This document shows positions 16,150 through 25,696 of a stretch of DNA of 64,000 bases, piece after piece; the stretch's first letter is position 1, and every line of letters starts with the position of its first letter. This DNA is from Ruegeria_C sp041537925 (GTDB lineage Bacteria; Pseudomonadota; Alphaproteobacteria; Rhodobacterales; Rhodobacteraceae). The translations under genes were made by a program, and so were the position numbers. The DNA is taken from the NCBI RefSeq assembly GCF_041537925.1, contig NZ_JBGOSH010000010.1:1-64000 (forward strand). Direction: 5' to 3'. Under the pieces are notes generated by a model. It had not been told where the DNA came from, searched no databases, and saw only the letters and a program-made list of their open reading frames with translations.

Positions 16150-17202
16150 ATGAAGACAGTGAAAAATTTCGCTCCAAATGGAGCAGCCGGGCCAACCGCC
16201 GGGCACGGAAGTATTGCGCCCAAGTGGTTTCAACTCCGCGCAATTGAGGAAGCCAGAGAACCACTTGGGCTGAGAGCGACAAGCATCTCGATTTTGCGGG
16301 CCATGCTCAGCTTCATGTCCGCTGATCGAGTCAGTGAGATAGCGGATGATCACCACATCGTTTATGCCAGCAACGCCGCAATAGCCGAGCGCGCTCATGT
16401 TAGTGTCCAAACCGTTGAGCGCCATGTGGCAAGACTGGTGAGTATTGGCGTGATCCAGCGCTTCGCAGCAGCCAATGGCAAACGCTGGGTCCGAAGAAAC
16501 AGGGCAGGGCAGGTAACACTGGTCAGCGGCCTCTCACTATTACCGCTCGCCACCCGTCACGCTGAGTTCACAGCATTGGCAACCAGATACCACCGTTCAC
16601 AGGAGGCACTCCAACTGTTGCGAGATCAATGCACACTTGCAATCGGACGCCTGCAGGAGACCGTCACAGAGGGTATTCAGGATCTACTGGATCGTGCCCG
16701 CCGCATCTTACGCCGTCAGCCAAAACAAGATGCGCTCCAGGGCCTGCTGGACGATATCAATGCACTTGCGTCTGTGGAAATCCATCCATCAGAAATCCAT
16801 GAGCCCATCAAATTGAGGGATGGCGACAGGGAAATTGAGGGGCATAAAGAGCATTCATTGAATCAGAAGTGTAAAAAGAGAGAAATTTCTCAGATTCAGG
16901 TGACCCAAGACCAAATGGAGCATGCATTCCCTCGGCTGTGCACCGAATTGCGGTTTGCACGAGATCAGGCACACTGTGATCGACTGATGGACCAGCTAGC
17001 TGACCATTTGCTGCTTGGAGAGACTTGGTATTCAATGAAAGCTGAACACGGCCCAGCGATGCGCTTCATTATTCTCGGGTACATCTTGCAACGCGCAGAG
17101 GAAATTCGAAGCCACAGAGCGTACTTCACATCATTGATCAGCAAAATTGAGGAAGGGGAGATGAAGCCAACAGCGCTGCTGGGGCGACACAAAGCCGGGT
17201 AG
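16150..17202 (+). CDS. repC: Plasmid replication initiator RepC
   Basis: The protein has 350 residues from the ATG at 16150 (MKTVKNFAPNGAAGPT); a TTG at 16111 would add 13 residues. The N-terminal winged helix is visible (ALLSFMSADRV-like stretch, then ASNAAIAERAHVSVQTVERH, followed by GVIQRFAAANGKRWVRRN). In this family RepC alone starts replication and the origin lies inside repC, usually in a central A-T rich stretch; here 16800-16900 is a candidate. The 204-bp gap after repB holds the ctRNA. Length is slightly below the usual 400. Confidence 0.93.
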   Translation: MKTVKNFAPNGAAGPTAGHGSIAPKWFQLRAIEEAREPLGLRATSISILRAMLSFMSADRVSEIADDHHIVYASNAAIAERAHVSVQTVERHVARLVSIGVIQRFAAANGKRWVRRNRAGQVTLVSGLSLLPLATRHAEFTALATRYHRSQEALQLLRDQCTLAIGRLQETVTEGIQDLLDRARRILRRQPKQDALQGLLDDINALASVEIHPSEIHEPIKLRDGDREIEGHKEHSLNQKCKKREISQIQVTQDQMEHAFPRLCTELRFARDQAHCDRLMDQLADHLLLGETWYSMKAEHGPAMRFIILGYILQRAEEIRSHRAYFTSLISKIEEGEMKPTALLGRHKAG

Positions 17203-17413
17203 GGCGGGTGGAATTGCACTACAGCTGTTCTGCGCGACGCCCTGGAGGAAGATCCATAACTATATCCGGCCAAAACCAGTCGATCTCGCTCACTATCTGT
17301 TGCACGAGGTCTGAATACGGCGGGGCAGGAGACCAGATATTGCAGATAACGATGTGGGAAGAGCTCCGCGTTCGGCGATTGACAATCTTTGCCAAAACCA
17401 CCAGATTACCCAC

Positions 17414-17656
17414 ATGGCAACAATGAACGTATCCCTACCAGACCCGATGAAATCCTGGGTCGAATCCCGTACAAAAGACGGCCGCTACAGCAATGTCAGT
17501 GACTATGTCCGTGACCTGATCCGCAAAGATCAGGAGCGGGAAACGGCGATAATGGAACTTCAGGGTTTGATCGAAGATGGGACTAATAGCGGTGGACCTC
17601 GACCGTTCGACATGTCGGGCTTCGTCGAACGCAAGATTGCTGAACGCGACAATTGA
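17414..17656 (+). CDS. parD: ParD-family antitoxin
   Basis: The 80-residue protein starts MATMNVSLPDPMKSWVESR, the ribbon-helix-helix DNA-binding N-terminus of ParD/CC2985-type antitoxins, followed by YSNVSDYVRDLIRKDQE. The C-terminal tail should wrap the toxin. Its stop overlaps the toxin start (TTGA). The pair lies 212 bp after repC on the same strand and probably stabilises the plasmid. Confidence 0.9.
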   Translation: MATMNVSLPDPMKSWVESRTKDGRYSNVSDYVRDLIRKDQERETAIMELQGLIEDGTNSGGPRPFDMSGFVERKIAERDN

Positions 17657-17952
17657 TCCGCAAGGTTGAACTGCGTCCTAGAGCTGAGGCCGATCTGGAT
17701 GAAATTTGGGCCCATACAGTAGAAGCCTGGTCTGTGGCCCAAGCGAAGGCTTATCTGACCGGATTGGGTGCCTCGCTTGAGTTGATCGCGGAGTTCCCTG
17801 ATTTGGCCAGATTGCGAGTGGAGTTCACACCTGCGGTACGGATTCATCCTTACAAGAAGCACCTAATCATCTTCCAATCTGACGAGACTGTAGTTGATGT
17901 CCTTCGTATCGTTCACAGCAGGCGAAATTGGTCAGATTTCCTAGCGGATTGA
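17653..17952 (+). CDS. parE: ParE-family toxin (RelE/ParE superfamily)
   Basis: The 99-residue protein starts at a TTG overlapping the parD stop. It opens with IRKVELRPRAEADLDEIWAHT and ends with VVDVLRIVHSRRNWSDFLAD, matching the ParE core. ParE toxins poison DNA gyrase and are held inactive by ParD. The frame is intact. The unusual TTG and coupling should keep it below the antitoxin level. Confidence 0.9.
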   Translation: MIRKVELRPRAEADLDEIWAHTVEAWSVAQAKAYLTGLGASLELIAEFPDLARLRVEFTPAVRIHPYKKHLIIFQSDETVVDVLRIVHSRRNWSDFLAD

Positions 17953-17982
17953 GCGCGTTGGTAATGCATATCGATCGGAAGA

Positions 17983-19455
17983 TGGGCGTATTTTGTTGAA
18001 AAACTCCTGCTTGATCGACAGGTGGACTGCTGATTCAATTCCCGTATCGAGCGGGAGGATTGAGGATGCTGGGACCGAAGCAAGAGGCGCAAGCTGCGCT
18101 GTTCTATGAGTTCTCGCTGGAAGATCATGTCCCGCAAGATCACCTATTGCGATCGATTGACAGGTTTGTCGATCTGAACAGCATTCGCGCCCATTTGGCT
18201 GACTTCTACAGTCACACCGGGCGTCCATCGGTCGACCCGGAGCTGCTGATCCGGATGCTTCTGGTGGGCTATTGCTTTGGTATCCGCTCCGAGCGACGGC
18301 TGTGTGAGGAGGTGCATTTGAATCTGGCATACCGCTGGTTTTGCCGCCTCGACCTGAATGACCGCATCCCGGATCATTCAACATTCTCGAAGAACCGACA
18401 TGGACGGTTCCGCGAGAGTGAACTGCTGCGTCATCTGTTTGAGACGACCGTTGCCCGCTGCATCGCGGAAGGTCTGGTCAGCGGCCAGCGCATGGCGGTC
18501 GATGCCAGCCTGATCGAGGCGGATGCCAACAAGCAGAACTCGACGCCGAAGGAAGACTGGGATGCGTCGACCATCAATCCCGCCGACACGCCCCGCGCAG
18601 TTCGTGAGTATCTCGATACGCTGGACGAGGCTGCATTTGGCGCTGCCAGCGATGTCCAACCCAAGTTCACCTCGCATTCCGATCCGGCCAGTCAGTGGAC
18701 TGCGGCTCGCAAAGGGCCTGCTTTCTTCAGCTATTCCGACAATTACCTCATCGACACGGATCATGGTGTTATCTTGGACGTCGAAGGCACTCGTTCGATC
18801 CGGCAAGCTGAGGTAGGATCGACGGAGACCATGCTGACACGGGTGAAAGACAAGTTCGGCCTGATCCCAGACTGGATGATCGCCGATACCGCCTACGGCT
18901 CTGGCCCGATGCTCGGCTGGCTCGTAGATCGCGAAATCGATCCTTACATCCCGGTAATCGACAAGGCCGGACGCCCCGACGGCACCTGGACACGCACAGA
19001 TTTCGAATGGGACGCTGAGAATGACCAATATATCTGCCCAGAGGGTCACGCGCTTAAACAGTTCCGCCGGAATTACTCTGATCCAAACCGGGGGCCGACC
19101 GGCAAAGGCACAGCTCGCTATCGCGCCTTGAAAGATGTCTGCCAGGCTTGCCCCTCGAAAGCCAAATGCTGCCCCAACGCCGACGCTAGATCGATCACTC
19201 GTGAAGAGCACGAAGATGCGCGTCAGGTCGCCAGGGATTTGGCCAAGACCGAAGAATACGAGATCGCGATGAAGCTCAGAAAGAAAGTCGAGATGCTCTT
19301 CGCCCACCTCAAGCGTATTCTCGGGCTGGGGCGATTGCGATTACGTGGCCCGTGCGGCGCAAATGACGAATTCCTCCTCGCCGCCACCGCCCAAAACCTC
19401 CGGAAACTGGCCAAGATCTTTCCTGCACCGCAGCAAACCCGCAAAGTCTGACCAG
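17983..19455 (+). mobile_element. IS1182-family element
   Basis: It begins near GTATTTTGTTGAAAAACTCC (17988-18007) and extends just past the transposase stop. The right end directly meets the truncated tcmP gene with no obvious matching terminal repeat, so that end may be lost. Coordinates are approximate. Confidence 0.65.
18066..19451 (+). CDS. IS1182-family transposase
   Basis: The protein has 461 residues from the ATG at 18066 behind GGAGGATTGAGG. It begins MLGPKQEAQAALFYEFSLED, keeps FCRLDLNDRIPDHSTFSKNR and AVDASLIEADANK (first Asp), MIADTAYGSGPM (second Asp), the CQACPSKAKCCP cysteine cluster and the C-terminal KKVEMLFAHLKRILGL (Glu). All are hallmarks of the IS1182 group, and the frame is intact. 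It inserted into the 3' end of the TcmP gene. Confidence 0.93.
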   Translation: MLGPKQEAQAALFYEFSLEDHVPQDHLLRSIDRFVDLNSIRAHLADFYSHTGRPSVDPELLIRMLLVGYCFGIRSERRLCEEVHLNLAYRWFCRLDLNDRIPDHSTFSKNRHGRFRESELLRHLFETTVARCIAEGLVSGQRMAVDASLIEADANKQNSTPKEDWDASTINPADTPRAVREYLDTLDEAAFGAASDVQPKFTSHSDPASQWTAARKGPAFFSYSDNYLIDTDHGVILDVEGTRSIRQAEVGSTETMLTRVKDKFGLIPDWMIADTAYGSGPMLGWLVDREIDPYIPVIDKAGRPDGTWTRTDFEWDAENDQYICPEGHALKQFRRNYSDPNRGPTGKGTARYRALKDVCQACPSKAKCCPNADARSITREEHEDARQVARDLAKTEEYEIAMKLRKKVEMLFAHLKRILGLGRLRLRGPCGANDEFLLAATAQNLRKLAKIFPAPQQTRKV

Positions 19456-20515
19456 AAAGGCGCTCGCGGTCAGTTCGCCGCAGGTAGAGGCCCTGTTGTG
19501 CGAGAGCAGATAGTAGATCAAATTTCAGTCCACCTGGATTCTCTGCTAGCAGCGCGAGTACCTCGTCTGCTGCGCGCTGCAAATGACTTTCACGTGTTCT
19601 TAGGTAAGGTCCCCTGACATAGAGCTGTTCACCTGTGCATCCAAATAGGTCATCTTCAGGCGGCTGTTTCTTGTTAAACCGTGCGCGATCGTAGTCTGAA
19701 AGGGACTTGAACTCGGCTGTCCGCATAGTCTCCATGCCCATTGGATGGTTTGTCGCAAATGCTAAGTTAAAGTGGATTTGCTCCTTGTCTGGGTTGTGAA
19801 TCGGTGAGAAGCCAGCAAAACGATAGCCCAAATCGCCGCGCAACATCTTCAGGTATTCTGCTTCTACGTCTTCGATGTCAGCTCCCGTATCTAACAGATA
19901 CTGAGCTCGTTTTGCTCCTACGAGCCCTACAAGAGCCGCTTCTTTGTCCGCATGATCGCCTGAAACAAACCGCTCCATAAACGAGCGCATGAAGTTTACA
20001 ATGATTTCGCTGGATCTATTGCCAAACAACTTTAGAGCGGCTGGAGGGAAACCTGTGTAGCCCGTAGGATCAACAAATAGCAGTTGATATGTATTGTTAG
20101 CGGCTTTTCGGATCGCAGCCGCATTCTCGGAGAATTCTCCCTGAAACGTCGTAACCTCGATTAAGGGAAACGCGTCGCGAGACCGCTTGATGTAATTCTC
20201 AAGACGAGCGTAGGTCTTGGAGTCTTTCTCATTAAAGATGCATCTGATTTGGGGAGAACGCGGCGAATGTCCACGCGCCTCAGCGACATTCGAGAGGGTG
20301 CGAAGGGATATCCCAATTGAAGTGTCCGACAAGTTCTCTGTGTCAGAGTTTTTCCATGGGCCGGAGAAACCATCTATGAAATCGATGCTTTTCCATTTCG
20401 ATAGTATCTTATTGGAAAATGGCTCCAAATATCTCTGTAGGATATCATGCTTTGCGCGGCTTTGTTCGCGCCCGTCATACAAATTAGGCAAACTGAATCC
20501 TTTTGACTCTACCAA
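19456..20515 (-). pseudogene. tcmP: Three-Cys-motif partner protein TcmP, 3' truncated by IS1182
   Basis: About 350 authentic residues remain, starting at a TTG six bases after the upstream stop. Recognisable features are the opening LYDGREQSRAKHDILQRYLEPF, IDFIDGFSGPW and LLFVDPTGYTGFP, the pattern of TcmP (partner of Gp37/Gp68-type three-Cys proteins). The D-PTG and DGF motifs recall a methyltransferase-like fold, but activity is unproved. After YLRRTDRERL (about 19470) the frame runs into antisense IS1182 sequence, so the C-terminus is lost. It is the second gene of the operon with 20522-21349. Confidence 0.85.
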
Positions 20516-20521
20516 AAGTAG

Positions 20522-21349
20522 TTAGACAGACCGCCGCACTCTCGGCAAGCCATCATATTGATGGCCATCCAATGTTCGGCCGGCGGCCTTTTTGCCTACG
20601 CGGAACATCTCGGTACCATCTTGTGCGCGCTTCATTCGACGCGCTGGAAGGTTCTCTCCCTGTCCTGGAGCCCAATCGCCCCACTGCTTAAAGTGGAAGG
20701 CAACTTCATTTTCCATGCACTGTGCGTGAAGAGAACGGAACCACTCGGGTGAAGCCGGTCGCGCTTTCGGGCCGCTCTCACCGCCAGTGATCACCCAATC
20801 GATCGTAGTGCCGAGCCAAGGCTCGATCGAGAGCGGGCCGAGTAAAGGCTCGGCCGAGATAAAACGTACCTTAGCTGGAATTGCCTCAAGAAACGGCAGT
20901 AGCTCTTCAGCACGGTGCTGCATCTCGACGGTAGTGCCAAGCCAAACGTTACTGGGCCATTCGCCTGTCCAACTCGTCATCCTGACGACGTTCTGAGGGC
21001 GCTTTGTGAGAAGTAACCAATCAAGGTGTGGGGTTTGCTCAATCATCTCAAAGAGGCGTAAGCGATGTGGAAGCAGTTCATCACGGTCTTCAAAGACATC
21101 GGCCATCGAAGCGCAGAACACGCGTGGTCGCTCGTCTAGCCCCTCTGACTCGCGGTTCCATTTGAGTGGCTGTTTCCAGTGGTTTTCACTCATGACGCGC
21201 CGCTGAGGCTTCGGCCCCCAGACGTCCTGTCCGACGCGCTTTGCCCAAGTCTCTGCGTAGCAGTGTTTGCAGGCCTCAGAGACTTTTGTGCAACCCCACC
21301 ACGGGTTAAAGGTGTGGGTAGTCCACTCGATCTTTGAATTTGCACCCAT
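20522..21349 (-). CDS. DUF5131/phage Gp37-Gp68 family three-Cys-motif protein
   Basis: The 275-residue protein starts MGANSKIEWTTHTFNPWWG. Cysteines 20, 27 and 30 (C-x6-C-x2-C in CTKVSEACKHC) form the three-Cys motif, probably an iron-sulphur site of radical-SAM type. Further hallmarks are RVFCASMADVFE, WLLLTKRPQN, WLGTTVE and FISAEPLLGP. The family occurs in phages and plasmids and is usually next to TcmP, as here. The substrate is unknown. The ribosome site GATGGAGAG precedes the ATG. Because its partner is truncated, the system is probably non-functional unless this gene acts alone. Confidence 0.85.
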   Translation of the reverse strand: MGANSKIEWTTHTFNPWWGCTKVSEACKHCYAETWAKRVGQDVWGPKPQRRVMSENHWKQPLKWNRESEGLDERPRVFCASMADVFEDRDELLPHRLRLFEMIEQTPHLDWLLLTKRPQNVVRMTSWTGEWPSNVWLGTTVEMQHRAEELLPFLEAIPAKVRFISAEPLLGPLSIEPWLGTTIDWVITGGESGPKARPASPEWFRSLHAQCMENEVAFHFKQWGDWAPGQGENLPARRMKRAQDGTEMFRVGKKAAGRTLDGHQYDGLPRVRRSV

Positions 21350-21562
21350 GGAAACTCTCCATCAAATGACAATGTTCTCGCATGGTTCTTCCCCTTTGGG
21401 AAGCGTATTAGGCCTCTTCCCAGATGCCATTTCGGAAAGATTGGAGAAGATGAAGTTACAAAGAATGTTGACTTCGATGATCAAAGTCTTGTTCGCGGTT
21501 TCAGGAACGGAGGATTGTTGTTACTGAGGTGCTGAAAACGTAAGAAATCGAAAGAAGATCGT

Positions 21563-23695
21563 ATGGAAATCATCAGGGGGTCAGCGAGAAAACCTGTTTC
21601 GACCGACAGGCTTGTGGAGATTTTTGAAGACAGCTTCTCCGATCTAGAAGGTGTCCTATACGTTGGATATCCGGTGCTGTCGTCTTCTGATGAATCTGTA
21701 TCCATCGATGCACTGTTGATCTCTAGGGATCATGGAGTGATTGCGATCAATCTTGTTGAAGGCAAGGATGCCGAGGGCTACGGCGAATTGCAGGACGATA
21801 TTGCCAGCCTGCTGGATGCAAAATTCATGCAGCACAAAGCGTTGCGCAAAGGTCGGAAGCTGTTGGCCATACCTGAGACGCTCACTTATGCACCTCTGCT
21901 TGAACCTGACGAGGATGATGATCTTCATAGGCTGGTAAATGACTCAGATATTGTCGATGCGATCAAATCCTTTGAATGGGCTGATCCGCAGTTGTACGAG
22001 TCAGTTCTATCCGTCATTCAATCAATCTCCACAATTCGCAGGAACCGGCGTCGTCGAACCAATGTACGACCGGACTCGCATGGCGCGGCTCTTCAAGCTC
22101 TGGAGGACTCGATAGCAAATCTTGATGCACGGCAGAGCAAGGCAGTTATTGAGACTGTCGAGGGCGTCCAACGCATACGGGGGCTTGCGGGATCGGGAAA
22201 GACTATCGTTCTGGCGCTAAAGGCTGCCTACCTTCATTCGCAAAACCCTGATTGGAAGATCGCGGTAACCTTCAATACTAGGTCGCTAAAAGAACAGTTC
22301 CTCCGATTGATTGAGACTTTTGTCGTCGAGCAAACGGGTGAGCAACCCAACGATAACATCAAGGTCATCAATGCATGGGGTGCCCCAGGGGGAGCAAGTC
22401 GCACAGGAGTATACTACCAGTTCTGTGTTGAAAACGGAGCCACCTACTACGACTTCCAGCAGGCCAAGAACAAGTATGGCTACGGGAATGCGTTCTCTGG
22501 TGTAACTTCGTCAGCAATGTCTGAGGTGAAGACAATTACGCCGATGTACGACGCCATCCTAATCGATGAGGCACAGGACTTTGATCCATCTTTCTTGCAG
22601 TTGTGTTACCATTCGCTGACCGCTGAAAAACGATTGGTATACGCATATGACGAGCTGCAATCATTGACCGACGCAAGTCTCCCCGCACCTGAAGAGATCT
22701 TTGGTGTCGATGCCCAAGGTAAGCCCCTTGTGACGTTTGATGGTTCAGTAGCCAGCCAAGATATCATCTTGGACAAGTGCTATCGCAATTCGCGTCCAGT
22801 ATTGGCATCGGCACATGCACTAGGGTTTGGCATATATCGTGAACCAGACAAGAAGCTGGGTACCGGTCTAACCCAAATGTTTGATCGAGCAGAGCTTTGG
22901 ACAGATGTGGGCTATGAGGTCCTTGATGGTCAACTTGCAGACGACCATAGGGTGAGGTTGGGTCGAACGAAGCTGGCAAGCCCAGACTTCCTAGAGAACC
23001 CTGGTGAGGTCGATGACTTGATTGTCTTTGGCCACCTCAACAACGCGAATGAACAGGCTCAATGGATCGCAGATCAAATTATCAAAAACCTGACAAAGGA
23101 CGAGCTTCGCCCAGAGGATATTATCGTTATCAACCCTGATCCTGTAAGCACCGCTAAACAGGTTGGACCGATCAGAAAGATCCTATTCGACAAAGGAATC
23201 CCTTCGCATCTCGCGGGCGTGGACACATCAGGAGATGTCTTTTTCAAGCCCGATGAAGGTTCCGTCGCATTCACTGGAATCTTCCGAGCAAAGGGTAACG
23301 AAGCTGGGATGGTCTACGTCATCAATGCTCAAGATTGCTACAGTTCGTTTGGCGAAATCGGGAAGGTCAGGAATAGGCTATTTACTGCGATGACCCGAAG
23401 TAAGGCTTGGGTACGCGTCGTTGGGCACGGCGCAAATATGGAGGCACTCACAAGGGAATATCAAGCAATTGCAAAGAGCGACTATTGTCTAGACTTTGTC
23501 TATCCGAATGAGGAACTCAGGGCGCGACTTCGTGTCGTCAATCGGGATATGTCCGCAGAAGAAAAGCAAAAGGTGAAATCGGCCAAGCAAACCATGTCCT
23601 CGCTGGTTCAGCAACTTGCGGCGGGAGATGTTCAACTGGACGACTTACCGGAAGGGGACCTCCAGGCTCTTCGTGACCTGCTAGGCAAGCAGTGA
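21563..23695 (+). CDS. Superfamily I helicase with NERD-like N-terminal domain (putative defence)
   Basis: The protein has 710 residues. Residues about 15-100 resemble a NERD/PD-(D/E)xK-type nuclease region, with Asp49 in SIDALLI and Glu66-x-Lys68 in LVEGK; this is an inference. Walker A is GLAGSGKT (207-214), Walker B DEAQ (335-338), followed by YAYDELQSL and LDKCYRNSR and, near the end, FTAMTRSKAWVRVVG as in UvrD/Rep helicase motif VI. It probably unwinds or translocates on nucleic acid in the cytoplasm. The DUF2290 gene overlaps its stop, making a two-gene operon next to the TcmP pair, a context that suggests anti-phage defence. Confidence 0.85.
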   Translation: MEIIRGSARKPVSTDRLVEIFEDSFSDLEGVLYVGYPVLSSSDESVSIDALLISRDHGVIAINLVEGKDAEGYGELQDDIASLLDAKFMQHKALRKGRKLLAIPETLTYAPLLEPDEDDDLHRLVNDSDIVDAIKSFEWADPQLYESVLSVIQSISTIRRNRRRRTNVRPDSHGAALQALEDSIANLDARQSKAVIETVEGVQRIRGLAGSGKTIVLALKAAYLHSQNPDWKIAVTFNTRSLKEQFLRLIETFVVEQTGEQPNDNIKVINAWGAPGGASRTGVYYQFCVENGATYYDFQQAKNKYGYGNAFSGVTSSAMSEVKTITPMYDAILIDEAQDFDPSFLQLCYHSLTAEKRLVYAYDELQSLTDASLPAPEEIFGVDAQGKPLVTFDGSVASQDIILDKCYRNSRPVLASAHALGFGIYREPDKKLGTGLTQMFDRAELWTDVGYEVLDGQLADDHRVRLGRTKLASPDFLENPGEVDDLIVFGHLNNANEQAQWIADQIIKNLTKDELRPEDIIVINPDPVSTAKQVGPIRKILFDKGIPSHLAGVDTSGDVFFKPDEGSVAFTGIFRAKGNEAGMVYVINAQDCYSSFGEIGKVRNRLFTAMTRSKAWVRVVGHGANMEALTREYQAIAKSDYCLDFVYPNEELRARLRVVNRDMSAEEKQKVKSAKQTMSSLVQQLAAGDVQLDDLPEGDLQALRDLLGKQ

Positions 23696-24363
23696 TGGCA
23701 GACATAAAATCTGTAGCGTCAGAAATCCGTGATTTGACCTCAAAGATGATTGAGGTTGGACTGTGCGTGGAGTCAAATTTCCCCAGGCAGACAACCTTCG
23801 CCTCAGACGATGGTGCTATCAACGAGGTTTCGATATCTGGGCTGGAAGAAGCATCTGTCGCGCTTAGAAACAGGCCATACTCTGAGACATATGAAGTTCT
23901 TCGGGAAAAACGTGCGTTCAACATGCGGCTCATTGATGGTGCATTGATCCAGTTTCGGTATCGCTTTCGGAAGGATGAACTTGTCAAGCACGTACTCTCT
24001 TTTTATCCGTCGCCTGACCTGCTTGAATATCAAAATGATCCCGAAGTCTATGAAACCGATATACTTTTTGCCGAGGTCGTAATGAAGGATATTGTGACAA
24101 CTCCGGTAAGGTTCGATTTCGATCTCGCTGCATTTAAAGACTATGTTCATCCGGCGTCACATTTCACGGTTGGTCAGTTCCGGAACTGTCGGATACCAGT
24201 GATTGGGGCGTTGACCCCACACAGGTTCCTCAATTTTGTTCTTAGGGCATTCTACAATACACCTTACCATGAACTATGTTCGGAGTGGAAAAGTGGTGCG
24301 CCAGATTTCGCAGTAACTGTAACTGACCGCGAACGTTCCGATTTACACTGGAGTTTTGTGTGA
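23695..24363 (+). CDS. DUF2290 domain protein
   Basis: The 222-residue protein starts at the ATG at 23695, which shares bases with the helicase stop (TGATG). I recognise the DUF2290 pattern: an early helix, INEVSISG, then IDGALIQFRYRF and LSFYPSPDLLEYQNDPEVYE, YVHPASHFTVGQF and C-terminal RFLNFVLRAFYNT. No catalytic motif is evident. The tight coupling implies it works with the helicase, perhaps as a specificity or regulatory subunit. Function unknown. Confidence 0.8.
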   Translation: MADIKSVASEIRDLTSKMIEVGLCVESNFPRQTTFASDDGAINEVSISGLEEASVALRNRPYSETYEVLREKRAFNMRLIDGALIQFRYRFRKDELVKHVLSFYPSPDLLEYQNDPEVYETDILFAEVVMKDIVTTPVRFDFDLAAFKDYVHPASHFTVGQFRNCRIPVIGALTPHRFLNFVLRAFYNTPYHELCSEWKSGAPDFAVTVTDRERSDLHWSFV

Positions 24364-24679
24364 ATAACGTTCCTTTGCCAACTCAGGCAGCTGATGCGCT
24401 GCCGAATTTGTCTGCGCTGTGAATGTCTGCAATGCGAGCTGAGACCACAGCATCTGCCACCCATGTCGAGTGACCGCTTTGGGCCGTCCTCGAGATCTGT
24501 CAGCGGAGGGGCAGGGGGCTTTCCTGCACCGCCTCCGACGGCAGCCTTGCGCCCTTCGCGACGAATACTGCGCTATGCACCAATGGCCGCGATGGTTGTT
24601 TGCGCGGGTGTAATTTCCAAAGACAGGCGCTTTCAGTCCAGCCACGAGAAACGATTACTCAAGACAAAGTCTGGGGGTC
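24364..24679. other. Convergent intergenic region
   Basis: No gene is recognisable between the two convergent 3' ends. Short frames exist on both strands but none shows family likeness or a ribosome site. Confidence 0.5.
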
Positions 24680-25696
24680 TCACCGATGCTTATAACTTGG
24701 TGTACACATCTTATCGAGAGAACATAATCCGGGAGCCGCGCCAATAACATCAGGGATGCGATTGACCAGCGTCGAGCAGGTGGTGAAACGGTAGGACGCT
24801 TCACTATTGCTCAGTTGCAGGTTCGGTTCGCCAAAAACCTGCCAATGGTTGCTATCGGTTTCACCATCACGATACACGCGACCTTCCATAGTGAATTCGA
24901 ACTGCGGGCCTTCGCGCGTCGTGACAACGGTCCTATCAACAGTTCCGGTCATTGAACCAGGCGGGATTTCAACACCGAGGCTACCGCAATAGATCGCTTC
25001 GCTCCTCGCGATCGGTGTGACGTCCGATGAAATGGACTTCACGCTCAGATCGAGACGCGACACGAGGGCTTCAAGAGTTTGGCGCGCAACGAACTCTGGC
25101 CACCCGGAGGTAGCCACGAACCGGTCAAACTCGTCTTTCGCGTGGCCGATATGAAGATGATTGGCGACTTCTGGCCCGTAGTCGTCGACATTCCAGGTGC
25201 AGTGACCAACCACCTTGTCTACCCGATGAGATGCGCCCAAGAGGGTTGTCACAAGGTTGAGCCAGAACACGTCCTGTGCCCCTGAGGCAGCAAGGGTAAC
25301 GCCGTTTTCCTTGGCCAAAGCATCCAGAGACCGTGCATGCTCTGGCGCTGTTGTCCAAGGGAACACAGTTTCTTCTTCGATGGTGACGACATTGACGCCA
25401 TGTTTGAGGCAGCGTGCAAAATGGTCGTGCATAGCATCAAGGTAACTGCTCACACAAACAACTGCGACGTCAGCACCACGCGAAAGAACTCGGTCGGGAT
25501 CGTTTTCGACTTCGACGCCTAGGGTTTTTCCCAACCCTGCGACATCTCCAAGATCACGGCCGACTTTTGTTGGGCTACGCCCGATGGAACCGACGATTTC
25601 AACGCCCTTTTCAAAAAGCAGGCGAGTGATAATTGCACCCATCGCACCGACGCCATAGACGATGACCCGCTTGCCTGACAGCACGCCGGACATCAT
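24680..25696 (-). CDS. NAD(P)-dependent dehydrogenase, 2,4-diaminopentanoate dehydrogenase/DapB-like
   Basis: The 338-residue protein starts with a Rossmann fold: VIVYGVGAMGAIITRLL (GxGxMG near residue 16), then IVGSIGRSPTKVGRDLGDVAGLG. The body (VNVVTIEEETVFPW, ASGAQDVFW, CTWNVDDYGPEVANHLHIG) matches the dihydrodipicolinate-reductase-like family that includes 2,4-diaminopentanoate dehydrogenase. The true substrate is unknown. It overlaps the NTF2-like gene by four bases, so both are in one operon, probably catabolic. Frame intact. Confidence 0.78.
   Translation of the reverse strand: MMSGVLSGKRVIVYGVGAMGAIITRLLFEKGVEIVGSIGRSPTKVGRDLGDVAGLGKTLGVEVENDPDRVLSRGADVAVVCVSSYLDAMHDHFARCLKHGVNVVTIEEETVFPWTTAPEHARSLDALAKENGVTLAASGAQDVFWLNLVTTLLGASHRVDKVVGHCTWNVDDYGPEVANHLHIGHAKDEFDRFVATSGWPEFVARQTLEALVSRLDLSVKSISSDVTPIARSEAIYCGSLGVEIPPGSMTGTVDRTVVTTREGPQFEFTMEGRVYRDGETDSNHWQVFGEPNLQLSNSEASYRFTTCSTLVNRIPDVIGAAPGLCSLDKMCTPSYKHR

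Noticed and set aside
19223..19470. C-terminal extension of the TcmP frame into 19223.
   Set aside because: It reads antisense through the IS1182 transposase and is low-complexity arginine/serine-rich, so it is a shadow.
24394..24747. Open frames between the DUF2290 and dehydrogenase genes.
   Set aside because: Arginine/cysteine-rich translations on both strands, no ribosome sites, no family likeness.
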